Assembly (NCBI RefSeq): GCF_000445125.1
Contig: NZ_ATHL01000110.1
Coordinates: forward strand, 1-37,505
Length of the DNA stretch: 37,505 nucleotides
Reading direction: 5' to 3'
Source: Novosphingobium lindaniclasticum LE124
GTDB taxonomy: Bacteria; Pseudomonadota; Alphaproteobacteria; Sphingomonadales; Sphingomonadaceae
Shown here piece after piece: positions 13,639 through 20,731 of the stretch. Numbering within the stretch: position 1 is the first letter of the stretch; every line of letters begins with the position of its first letter. The notes beneath the pieces were generated by a model, which did not search any database, had not been told where the DNA came from, and worked only from the letters and a program-made list of their open reading frames with translations. A program made the position numbers and the translations under genes.

Positions 13639-15287
13639 CTGAAAGCAGCCTCCTCTACAAGACCAGCTGTGACGCCTGTGGCAGTAGCGATGCGAACGGC
13701 GTCTATGACGACGGGCACACCTACTGCCACAAGTGCGAGCACTATGGCCGCGCCGATGGCGAAGAGGAGGCACCCCCTCCTCCCGCCAAAGGAAAGCGCA
13801 TGGCTGGCCTCATCCGAGGAGCAGTGGAAGCGATCCCGAGCCGCAAGCTCGACGACCGCGTCTGCGAGAAATACAGTTACCAAGTCGGCACCTTCAACGA
13901 CAAGAAGTGCCACATCGCCCCCTACTACGACGAAGCGGGCAACGTCGTGGCCCAGAAGGTTCGCCTTCCGGGCAAGGACTTCACGATCCTAGGGGACCTC
14001 AAGAAAGCCCTTCCGCTTTTCGGGCAGCAACTCTGCCGGGACGGCGGCAAGATGATCGTGGTCACCGAGGGTGAAGTCGACGCCCTGTCGGTCACCCAGG
14101 CCATGGGCCTTTCGTGGCCCGCCGTCTCCCTACCGAACGGCGCAGGCGGAGCGAAGAAGTCCATCAGCAAGGCCCTCGGGTTCCTGGAGAGCTTCGACAA
14201 GGTCGTCCTTCTGTTCGACGAGGACGAGCCGGGCCGCGAAGCCGTCGAGGACTGCGCTCCCCTATTCAGTCCTGGCAAGGTCTTCGTTGGCAAGCTGCCG
14301 CTGAAGGACGCCAACGACATGGTGAAGGCCGGACGCTCCAAGGAGTTGGTCGACGCCGTGTGGGGTGCCCGCAAGTGGTCCCCGGATGTCCTCAACGACA
14401 TCGACGACGACCTGATCGACGACGCCTGTGAGGAGCAAGGTTGGGGACTGCCGTGGCCGTGGGTGACCATGACCAAGGCAACCTACGGCATCCTTCGTGG
14501 CTGCCTCTACACCTGGGGCGCTGGCACGGGCTCCGGCAAGACCACCCTCATGAGGATGCTGATGGCTACGGCTATGCGTCCTGATATGGGCGAGCACCAC
14601 GACTTCCTCCCGATGCCCGCCCCGCGCCCTGTGGGCACCATCCTCTACGAGGAGCCTCTCAAGCGCACCCTCAAGAACCTTGCGGGCCTCGTGATGCGTC
14701 AGCGCATCCACGTTCCCGGCGTTGAATACGACAAGGAAGAGGCCAAGCGGATCATGCGGGAGCTGCGGCCCCTGCTGAAGTCCGTGGCGCTGAAGGGTGC
14801 GCGGAACTGGGATACCGTCAAGACAACCATCCGGTTCCTTCACGCTTCTGAGGGCGTCGAGGACTTCGTGATCGACCCCATGACCGCACTGACGGCAGGA
14901 GCCGAGAACGAGCGGCAGGAACTGGACGGGATCATGTCCGAGTTGGCCGAGCTGGCCGAGGAGTTGGACATCACGATCCACCTCGTGTTCCACTTGGCGA
15001 CCCCCGAGGGCAAGTCCCACGAAGACGGCGGTCGTGTCCAAGAAAAGCACTTCCGAGGCTCCCGCGCCGTCGCGTTCTGGTCCCACTTCCTGATGGGCCT
15101 GGAGCGCAACAAGCAGGACCCCGACTGCCCCACCATCATCCGAGGCCTGAAGGATCGTCCCACCGGCGATGCCGTCGGCCCGTTCATCGCTCTCACCTAC
15201 GACAAGGACAGCGGCCACATGGTCGAAGTCCCGATGCCGGAGGGTGACGGCAAGCCGTTCAAGGACGAAACTGACAATGAGCTTTGA
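13614..15287 (+). CDS. Primase-helicase (T7 gp4-like)
   Basis: The 557-residue bifunctional replisome motor (T7 gp4 is 566) unwinds DNA and makes primers. Zinc-binding domain: C19, C22, C38, C41 (SCDACGSSD and YCHKC). TOPRIM primase core: VVTEGEVDALSVTQAMG and VVLLFDEDEPGREA. RecA-like helicase: Walker A GAGTGSGKTT with K309, Walker B VIDPMTALTAG, and VFHLATPEGKSHEDGG. The start is GTG at 13614, which places the zinc motif as in T7. Confidence 0.96.
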   Translation: MARVSPGLTESSLLYKTSCDACGSSDANGVYDDGHTYCHKCEHYGRADGEEEAPPPPAKGKRMAGLIRGAVEAIPSRKLDDRVCEKYSYQVGTFNDKKCHIAPYYDEAGNVVAQKVRLPGKDFTILGDLKKALPLFGQQLCRDGGKMIVVTEGEVDALSVTQAMGLSWPAVSLPNGAGGAKKSISKALGFLESFDKVVLLFDEDEPGREAVEDCAPLFSPGKVFVGKLPLKDANDMVKAGRSKELVDAVWGARKWSPDVLNDIDDDLIDDACEEQGWGLPWPWVTMTKATYGILRGCLYTWGAGTGSGKTTLMRMLMATAMRPDMGEHHDFLPMPAPRPVGTILYEEPLKRTLKNLAGLVMRQRIHVPGVEYDKEEAKRIMRELRPLLKSVALKGARNWDTVKTTIRFLHASEGVEDFVIDPMTALTAGAENERQELDGIMSELAELAEELDITIHLVFHLATPEGKSHEDGGRVQEKHFRGSRAVAFWSHFLMGLERNKQDPDCPTIIRGLKDRPTGDAVGPFIALTYDKDSGHMVEVPMPEGDGKPFKDETDNEL

Positions 15288-15708
15288 CATCCGCGTAGAC
15301 CACTTCGCCGTCGTCCGCGATGGCGGGCCGTCGCCGGGGGAACTCCCCGAGAACCCCAAGGCTATCTACGGTCGCGCCAAGCCGTCCCTCGCCCTCTTCC
15401 CTGCCGGTGCCCTGGTGCCGGTCTGTGAAGTCTTCCAGCTCGGAGCCGACAAGTACGGCCCCTTCAATTGGCGCAAGGACCCGGTGGAGGCGATGACATA
15501 CGCCAACGCCGCTCTGCGCCACATCTTCAGCTGGATTGATGGCGCGAACCAAGATCACGAGAGCGGCCTCTCGGACCTTGCCCACGGCATCTGCTGCCTC
15601 GCCATCGTCCTCGACGCGGCGGCCAACGGAAAGCTGATCGACGACCGCCCGCACAAGGGGGTCGCTCAAGAGCTGATCGAAGCTCGAACGAAGTCCCTCG
15701 GACAATAA
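15277..15708 (+). CDS. dATP/dGTP diphosphohydrolase-like protein (DUF5664 type)
   Basis: The 143-residue all-helical protein has the family pattern AKPSLALFPAGAL, LGADKYGPFNWRKDP, ALRHIFSWIDGANQDHESG and DLAHGICCLAIVLD. The family is related to MazG-type NTP pyrophosphohydrolases and to MazZ of 2-aminoadenine phages. It would hydrolyse selected dNTPs to shape the pool for phage DNA synthesis. The ATG at 15277 overlaps the end of the primase gene by 11 nt. A second pyrophosphohydrolase is at 20394. Confidence 0.8.
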   Translation: MSFDIRVDHFAVVRDGGPSPGELPENPKAIYGRAKPSLALFPAGALVPVCEVFQLGADKYGPFNWRKDPVEAMTYANAALRHIFSWIDGANQDHESGLSDLAHGICCLAIVLDAAANGKLIDDRPHKGVAQELIEARTKSLGQ

Positions 15709-15724
15709 CCCCCACCTTCGGAGA
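15703..15724 (+). promoter_or_regulatory. T3-like phage promoter, copy 6
   Basis: The element starts CAATAACCCCCACC, overlaps the stop of the upstream gene, and has its predicted +1 GG at 15720-15721. It sits directly before the 15733 gene, which ends in a terminator. Confidence 0.6.
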
Positions 15725-15732
15725 ATGAACCA

Positions 15733-16023
15733 ATGATCGCACGTTTCCGCGCCCTCGCCCTCACTACCCTCATCGCCATCACGGCTTCCCTTATCGCCCT
15801 GCGCGACCGCCTGACCGAGCACCTCCCAGTATCCATCGACCGCACGGTCGGCGGCCTGGACACGATCATCGCCAAGCTGGAGCGAGCCGAGCGCCAGCAG
15901 CGCGCCATCGCTGACGCCGAAGTCCAGGTGCAGGAAGCCAGCTACGACCGCGAAGATGCCGCCCTCGTCGCCGCAGAGCGCGCTGGTCGCATCCGCGAAC
16001 GCGTGAAGGCCCTGCTCGCCTAA
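15733..16023 (+). CDS. Small membrane-anchored coiled-coil protein
   Basis: The 96-residue protein has an N-terminal hydrophobic segment (about 7-23, ALALTTLIAITASLIAL) and a long charged helix (about 48-96, KLERAERQQRAIADAEVQ), likely a coiled coil. It has its own promoter-like copy and terminator, giving a single-gene unit. Function unknown; location between helicase and polymerase genes suggests a membrane- or envelope-linked accessory. Confidence 0.7.
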   Translation: MIARFRALALTTLIAITASLIALRDRLTEHLPVSIDRTVGGLDTIIAKLERAERQQRAIADAEVQVQEASYDREDAALVAAERAGRIRERVKALLA

Positions 16024-16048
16024 CCGCGAGCCAACACCACCACCACTC

Positions 16049-16075
16049 AAGGGGTCCCTTCGGGGGCCCCTTTTT
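16049..16075 (+). terminator. Rho-independent terminator before the DNA polymerase gene
   Basis: A perfect-length stem pairs AGGGGTCCC with GGGGCCCCT around a TTCG loop, followed by TTTTT. Confidence 0.9.
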
Positions 16076-16091
16076 CGTTGGGGAGCCCTAC

Positions 16092-18122
16092 TTGCTCATT
16101 TACGATATCGAGACGAACGGGCTGCTCGACGAGCTGGACCGCGTCCATACCCTCCACATCCTTGAGACCGCGACCGGCACCCGCCTGCGGTTCAACGATG
16201 GCTACTTCGCTGACGGCAGCCCGGCCCCGCGTCACGGCAGCCTCGCGGAAGGTTTCATCCTGCTGATGAAGGCCCGGCACATCTGCGGCCACAACGTCAT
16301 CTCTTTCGACAACCCGGCTATCACCAAGGTGTACCCTTGGTTCAAGCTCCGGCCCGACTGCATCGTCGAAGACACGATGGTCTGGGCCCGCCTGCTCTGG
16401 CCGCACATCAAGCAAATCGACAGCAGCTGGATGAAGAAGGGCAAGCTGCCTTTTGACTTCGGGAAGCAAAAGCTGCTCGGGTCTCACAAGCTGAAGGCTT
16501 GGGGCATCCGCCTGGGCGTCCTCAAAGCCGACTATGAAGGCGAGTGGGACCTCTTCACCCAAGAGATGGAGGAGTACGCCGCCCAAGACCCGGTGACGAC
16601 CTACGCGCTCTGGAAGAAGATTCGCGAAAAGCTCACCGACTACGACCCGTTCAAGCGCCGCGAAGACGCCCAGCTGGAGCACGATGTCCAGTACGTCATC
16701 GCGCTTCAGCAGCGCTTTGGCTTCCTCTTCGACCGCATCAATGCCGAGAAGCTGGAATGGACCCTCCGTGCCCGCAAGGCGGAGCTGGAAGACGAATTGC
16801 GGGTCGCCTTCAAACCCTGGGTGCGCCCGGTGCGCTACAAGGGCCAGCCGGTGGTCGTCACCGCTGGTCGGCGCACGAAGGTCCGCCGCTGGGATGAGGA
16901 CGGCAACGAGTTCACGGTCGAGTTCCTGAAGGGCGAGACCTACGAAAAGCTCAAGCTGGTCTCCTTCAATCCCGGCAGTCGCCCTCAGATTGCCGAACGT
17001 CTCATCGAGCAATACGGCTGGATACCTGTCGAGTTCACCGACAGCGGAGCCCCGAAGGTCGACGAAACGACCCTAGGTTCCCTCGATCACATTCCGGCAG
17101 CCCGCCTGCTCGTCGACTACCTGACGGTGGACAAGCGTCTCGGGCAGTTGGCCGAGGGCGATAACGCCTGGATGAAGAAGGTGGCCGCCGACGGTCGCAT
17201 CCACGGCTACGTCAACACGCTCGGGGCAATCACCCGACGCATGACGCACTCGGACCCCAACATGGCCCAAGTGCCGTCCTTGGTGAACGCTAAGGGCGTC
17301 GTGCCTTACGGCAAGGAATGCCGCTCCCTCTTTGTCGTTGCCATGGGCTTCCTGCTCTGCGGCGTCGATGCCGAGGGCTTAGAACTGCGCATGCTCGCCC
17401 ACTACATGGCGAAGTTCGACGGCGGCTCCTACGGGGACACGGTCGTCAACGGGAAGAAGGAGGATGGCTCCGACGTTCACACCGTGAATCAGAAGCTGAT
17501 CCGGCTGAACTCCCGCAACTCCGCCAAGACCTGGATCTACGCCTACCTCTACGGCGCTGGGCTCCTCAAGCTCGGGATGGTGATCTACGAAGACTTCTCG
17601 CCTGCACAGCGTGAAGCCTTCAACGCCAAGCACGCCCAAGGGAAAGCCCGAGAGGCCGCTGTGGCCCGCTTGGGCAAACAGGCACGGGCTCGCGTCGAAG
17701 CCGGTCTCCCTGCGCTCGGCATGCTGCAAGCCAAGATCAAACGGCTGGCGGCCTCGGGGTTCCTTAAGACACTCGACGGCGGCCTCCTGCGCGTTCGGTC
17801 GGCCCACGCTGCCCTCAACACGCTGCTCCAGGGCGGCGGCGCAATCGTCATGAAGAAGGCACTCGTGATCCTCTTCAACCGCCTGCTCGCGGCTGGCTGG
17901 GTCCCAGACCTGGTTACCGGCCAACTTCGCCGTGGTGACGACGTGATGGGTTTCACCGCGAACATCCACGACGAATTCCAGATGGAGGTCCCTGAGCACC
18001 TTGCCGAGGAAATCGGCCAGATGGGCAAGGATGCCATCCGCGATGCGGGCATCGCGTTCAACCTCAGGTGCCCCCTCGCGGGCTCCTGCGACATCGGAAA
18101 GAACTGGGCCGAGGCCCACTGA
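16092..18122 (+). CDS. DNA polymerase I family (T7 gp5-like)
   Basis: The 676-residue replicative polymerase (T7 gp5 is 704) keeps the proofreading exonuclease: YDIETNG near the N-terminus and GHNVISFDNPAI. Polymerase motifs: SDPNMAQVPS, motif A D426 in GVDAEGLELRMLAHYMAKFD, motif B K479 to Y483 (KTWIY), motif C D627 in IHDEFQMEV. The Tyr at the O-helix position matches T7 Y526, so dideoxynucleotides should be accepted. The start is TTG at 16092 with GGGGAG 6 nt upstream; this places the exonuclease Asp/Glu as in T7. Confidence 0.97.
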   Translation: MLIYDIETNGLLDELDRVHTLHILETATGTRLRFNDGYFADGSPAPRHGSLAEGFILLMKARHICGHNVISFDNPAITKVYPWFKLRPDCIVEDTMVWARLLWPHIKQIDSSWMKKGKLPFDFGKQKLLGSHKLKAWGIRLGVLKADYEGEWDLFTQEMEEYAAQDPVTTYALWKKIREKLTDYDPFKRREDAQLEHDVQYVIALQQRFGFLFDRINAEKLEWTLRARKAELEDELRVAFKPWVRPVRYKGQPVVVTAGRRTKVRRWDEDGNEFTVEFLKGETYEKLKLVSFNPGSRPQIAERLIEQYGWIPVEFTDSGAPKVDETTLGSLDHIPAARLLVDYLTVDKRLGQLAEGDNAWMKKVAADGRIHGYVNTLGAITRRMTHSDPNMAQVPSLVNAKGVVPYGKECRSLFVVAMGFLLCGVDAEGLELRMLAHYMAKFDGGSYGDTVVNGKKEDGSDVHTVNQKLIRLNSRNSAKTWIYAYLYGAGLLKLGMVIYEDFSPAQREAFNAKHAQGKAREAAVARLGKQARARVEAGLPALGMLQAKIKRLAASGFLKTLDGGLLRVRSAHAALNTLLQGGGAIVMKKALVILFNRLLAAGWVPDLVTGQLRRGDDVMGFTANIHDEFQMEVPEHLAEEIGQMGKDAIRDAGIAFNLRCPLAGSCDIGKNWAEAH

Positions 18123-18126
18123 CCTC

Positions 18127-18564
18127 ATGACCTCTCGCGTCACACGCGAACCGGGGTCCGACAGTCTGGAGAAGGCCATCCTCAGTCGCTCTCGCTCCCG
18201 AGCGAAGGCGAAAGGGGTGCCCTTCTCCCTGACCTACCTCGACATCGTGATCCCCGACCACTGCCCGATCCTGGGCATCAAGCTGGAGCGGGGGACAAGC
18301 TACGGGCTCGACACCAGCCCGTCTCTCGACCGGATCGTTCCCAAGCTCGGCTACGTGCCGGGCAACGTCCGCGTCATCTCGAACCGGGCCAACCGGATCA
18401 AGTCAGATAGCACCCCTGAGGAGCTGTCTCGCATCCTGACCTACGTCCTCGAAAACGACCCCACCAAAGCAAAGAGCCGAAGGAGGCTACATGCGAACTT
18501 TCCTGCGGCTCATGCTGCGCTGGCTGCGGCTCCTGACGTCCAGCCGGGACAATCAAACACCTGA
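18127..18564 (+). CDS. Freestanding HNH endonuclease, copy 1
   Basis: The 145-residue protein has the phage HNH pattern HCPILGIKL, SPSLDRIVPKLGYVPGNVRV and ISNRANRIKSDSTPEEL. These enzymes nick or cut DNA and spread like homing endonucleases. It begins 4 nt after the polymerase stop, and its 3' end overlaps the next gene by 74 nt, so it was probably inserted here. It shares the core with the gene at 29375. Confidence 0.88.
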   Translation: MTSRVTREPGSDSLEKAILSRSRSRAKAKGVPFSLTYLDIVIPDHCPILGIKLERGTSYGLDTSPSLDRIVPKLGYVPGNVRVISNRANRIKSDSTPEELSRILTYVLENDPTKAKSRRRLHANFPAAHAALAAAPDVQPGQSNT

Positions 18565-18742
18565 CGTCATCCGCATCGGGTGCATCCTTTTCGGCATGTG
18601 GGGCCTCGGCCTCTCCGCCTGGGATGTCCTGGTTCTCGACCATCAATTCGACATGCTCAACTACGGGGGCGGCGTGGCCGCGATCCTAGCGTCAACCGGC
18701 GCGGCGTTGGGCTTCAAGCGCAAGGACGAACCCGAAGCTTAG
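18491..18742 (+). CDS. Candidate holin (two-pass membrane protein)
   Basis: The 83-residue protein has a basic N-terminus (MRTFLRLMLRWLRLLTSSRD), a first transmembrane segment (about 28-48), a short loop, a second segment (about 59-75) and a charged tail (FKRKDEPEA). A perfect AGGAGG lies 4 nt before the ATG. Size, topology and the spanin genes 360 nt downstream fit a holin; sequence alone does not prove it. Confidence 0.6.
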   Translation: MRTFLRLMLRWLRLLTSSRDNQTPDVIRIGCILFGMWGLGLSAWDVLVLDHQFDMLNYGGGVAAILASTGAALGFKRKDEPEA

Positions 18743-18743
18743 G

Positions 18744-19046
18744 CTACTGTCTCCCGATCCACTGCGAGATGGCGACACCGATCCAAACAATGGGAACCGC
18801 AAGGAATCCGACAAAGGTCCGAACGGTCCCCCAAAAAGGCTCGTCAATCTCTTTAAGCGCCTGAAGCACCTTCAGCCTGTCCGCTGGAGACAGGTGAGGA
18901 TCTGCAAGCAGCTTGAGCAGACTGTCCTCGGCGGGGTTGTCGCCAAAGTATTTCGTAGCGAGCGCCGTGGCAACTGCTCCGATGATTACCGAGGCAATTG
19001 GGACGACACCATACAGAAAGATGCGTTCTCGTTTCGAAGCTTCCAC
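18744..19046 (-). CDS. Minus-strand small membrane protein, probable moron
   Basis: The 100-residue protein has two transmembrane segments (about 9-31 and 78-97) and a middle soluble part (SLLKLLADPHLSPADRLKVL). It runs against all surrounding phage genes. GTG at 19046 is preferred over ATG at 19070, since GGAGG lies 8 nt before it. A TTGGTT-17-TAGAAC promoter-like pair lies upstream. Its stop nearly touches the stop of the holin candidate. A prophage-expressed membrane protein, for example for superinfection exclusion, is a reasonable guess; no family was recognised. Confidence 0.65.
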   Translation of the reverse strand: MEASKRERIFLYGVVPIASVIIGAVATALATKYFGDNPAEDSLLKLLADPHLSPADRLKVLQALKEIDEPFWGTVRTFVGFLAVPIVWIGVAISQWIGRQ

Positions 19047-19050
19047 TAGA
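19041..19050 (+). repeat. TTCCACTAGA motif, copy 5
   Basis: It faces rightward toward the spanin genes and overlaps the GTG start of the minus-strand moron, whose opening bases are its reverse complement (CTAGTGGAA). Confidence 0.55.
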
Positions 19051-19070
19051 CAAACCTCCGTTCTCTCCAT

Positions 19071-19099
19071 GTTCTAAACCGTTGCAGAAGGTTAACCAA
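19071..19099 (-). promoter_or_regulatory. Possible sigma70 promoter of the minus-strand moron
   Basis: On the minus strand TTGGTT and TAGAAC are 17 nt apart, placing transcription start roughly 18 nt before the GTG. Boxes are imperfect. Confidence 0.35.
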
Positions 19100-19474
19100 G
19101 TGTCGCGCCGCGTTATCCCCATTGTTGCGGCACTTGCAGCCGCCATCTTGCTCTACTGGTTCCTCACGTCTCCCTCACGCGCCCGCAAAGAAACCGCAGT
19201 CGCCCAAGCGACCGCCGTGACCGCTGACGCGTCGAAGCAGGCCGCCCAGGATACCGTCCACATCGTCGTCGACACTCACGAGACCTACGGTCGGATCGAC
19301 GTCATCTCTCAAGGAAACCGTGATGCTATTCTCTCCGCTCCTGGCGCGGCTGCGGAAGCTGGGGCTGGTGTTCACAACGCCGGTCTTCATGCTCTCTGCC
19401 TGCGCGACACCTATCGTTTACAACCGGCCTGCAAGCGACTGCTCGGCGCTGATCCCGCCGACGCTACGCGATGA
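19100..19474 (+). CDS. Inner-membrane spanin (Rz-like)
   Basis: The 124-residue protein has an N-terminal signal anchor (about 4-20, RVIPIVAALAAAILLYWFL) and a helical periplasmic domain rich in Ala, Thr and Gln. The end, LCLRDTYRLQPACKRLLG, is typical of this spanin group. The GTG at 19100 is preceded by AGAAGG. The outer spanin gene overlaps it in another frame, the classic Rz/Rz1 layout, so the pair would fuse inner and outer membranes at lysis. Confidence 0.75.
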   Translation: MSRRVIPIVAALAAAILLYWFLTSPSRARKETAVAQATAVTADASKQAAQDTVHIVVDTHETYGRIDVISQGNRDAILSAPGAAAEAGAGVHNAGLHALCLRDTYRLQPACKRLLGADPADATR

Positions 19475-19670
19475 CACCGAAGGCGCTGCGCTTCCGGTAG
19501 ATCAGACCGTGGGCTCCTGGGTTGTCTTCGGTGACGCTCAGACGGGCCAGCTGGACAAGGCCAATGTCACCAAGCGCGCTTCGATCCAAGTTGTCGAAGC
19601 GTGCGAGAAGCGGGACCGCGAGGCTGCCGCGAAGGTGACGAAGAGGCCATGGTGGGCAATCTTCGGATGA
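19323..19670 (+). CDS. Outer-membrane spanin lipoprotein (Rz1-like)
   Basis: The 115-residue lipoprotein has an N-terminal signal with lipobox LSAC (lipidated Cys at residue 27). Its first 152 nt lie inside the inner spanin gene in a different frame. AAGGAA precedes the GTG-ATG start. Mature part: PASDCSALIPPTLRDD and WVVFGDAQTGQLDKAN. The overlap plus lipobox supports the spanin call. Confidence 0.75.
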   Translation: MLFSPLLARLRKLGLVFTTPVFMLSACATPIVYNRPASDCSALIPPTLRDDTEGAALPVDQTVGSWVVFGDAQTGQLDKANVTKRASIQVVEACEKRDREAAAKVTKRPWWAIFG

Positions 19671-19912
19671 AGCACGACGCCATTAAGGAAGCCGCCGAGC
19701 TACTGGATCGGGGCCGAAGGCTCCGGGACTTGCGGGACGCATCGGGCGATACCGGCACACCGTGCTTCGCCCGTTACGGAGCCCCGCGCGGCTATGAAGG
19801 GCTCGTCCGCCCTGAGATCACCATCACTGAAGACGACCGGGCATTCCTGTTCGACGTCCTCCTGTCCCGTATTGAAGATCGACTTCTGGAGCTGGGAGTA
19901 ACCCCGCCATGA
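19667..19912 (+). CDS. Hypothetical protein
   Basis: The 81-residue charged helical protein starts in an ATGA overlap with the outer spanin gene; a longer start at 19649 is possible. Its last codons overlap the next start. No family recognised. Confidence 0.55.
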   Translation: MKHDAIKEAAELLDRGRRLRDLRDASGDTGTPCFARYGAPRGYEGLVRPEITITEDDRAFLFDVLLSRIEDRLLELGVTPP

Positions 19913-20112
19913 CCAAGGTCGAGATCATCGTGTGCCCTAAATGCAAGGGCGCGGGAAACCACTCCCGCCACGAAACTACCTGCTACCACAAGGGCGAGTA
20001 CGACGTGATCTACTCGGATTGCACCGCCTGCAACAACTCAGGTCTCGTCAAGATGACCACGGTCGTCACCTACGCCCCGCACATTGCCGGGCGTCCTGAC
20101 CTCCGCCAATAA
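19909..20112 (+). CDS. Small zinc-ribbon protein
   Basis: The 67-residue protein has two Cys pairs of the DnaJ-like type, CPKCKGAG and CTACNNSG, with extra Cys/His between them (HETTCYH). It should bind zinc. It starts in an ATGA overlap with the previous gene. Partner unknown. Confidence 0.75.
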   Translation: MTKVEIIVCPKCKGAGNHSRHETTCYHKGEYDVIYSDCTACNNSGLVKMTTVVTYAPHIAGRPDLRQ

Positions 20113-20127
20113 TTCAAAGGAACTCCG

Positions 20128-20394
20128 ATGAAACGCACTCTCGCCGTTCTCGCGGCGCTGACTCTGCTCGCCCTAGCGGCCTGCACGGACCCCGACGTCG
20201 CCAGCCGAAACTCGCTGGCCGCGCTCGGCTTCACCGACATCCAAACGGAATGGACCTTCACTGCCAGCTTCAACTGCTCCGAGCGCGACGACTGGGCCCG
20301 CGACTTCACCGCAACCGGCGTCAACGGCCAGCCTGTCAGCGGCACCGTGTGCGGCGGCTACATCGGGAAGGGCGCAACGGTGCGCTTCGACTGA
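20128..20394 (+). CDS. Small predicted lipoprotein
   Basis: The 88-residue protein has a signal peptide MKRTLAVLAALTLLALAAC with a lipobox (Cys19). The mature part contains two more Cys that could form a disulphide (FNCSERDD and TVCGGYIG). AAAGGAAC precedes the ATG. A phage lipoprotein in the envelope could block adsorption or DNA entry of related phages, but no family is recognised. Confidence 0.7.
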   Translation: MKRTLAVLAALTLLALAACTDPDVASRNSLAALGFTDIQTEWTFTASFNCSERDDWARDFTATGVNGQPVSGTVCGGYIGKGATVRFD

Positions 20395-20726
20395 TGGCAG
20401 CCTTCACTTCCCTGCGCTCCGCCAACGCCGCCCGGCAAGCCGAGTGGGATGCGGACAACCGCATCTCCCTAGCGTACCGTGGTAACGAACTGGCAGGCGA
20501 GGCCGGAGAGGCCTGCAACGTCATCAAGAAAATCGAGCGCGAGCGCCTGGGCATCGCCGGGTCGCGCGACACCGTGGCGCATCTGGCCGAGGAGCTGGCC
20601 GACGTGGTCATCTGCGCTGACCTTATCGCGATGGCCGAGGGCATCGACTTGGATGCGGCGGTCGCGCGCAAGTTCAACGCCACCTCCCAGAAGGTCGGGC
20701 TGGCCACCCGAATGGTGGAGCCGTAA
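20394..20726 (+). CDS. MazG-like nucleotide pyrophosphohydrolase
   Basis: The 110-residue all-helical protein has the MazG pattern ELAGEAGEACNVIKKIER and EELADVVICADLIA, carrying the E-x-x-E and E-x-x-D metal-binding residues. It hydrolyses NTPs or dNTPs to monophosphates, adjusting nucleotide or (p)ppGpp levels during infection. It starts in a TGATG overlap with the lipoprotein gene. Confidence 0.85.
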   Translation: MAAFTSLRSANAARQAEWDADNRISLAYRGNELAGEAGEACNVIKKIERERLGIAGSRDTVAHLAEELADVVICADLIAMAEGIDLDAAVARKFNATSQKVGLATRMVEP

Positions 20727-20731
20727 GTAGG

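Noticed and set aside
15277..15708. Evidence for a 2-aminoadenine (Z) genome
   Set aside because: The dATP/dGTP diphosphohydrolase-like gene alone is not enough; no PurZ or DatZ homologue is visible.
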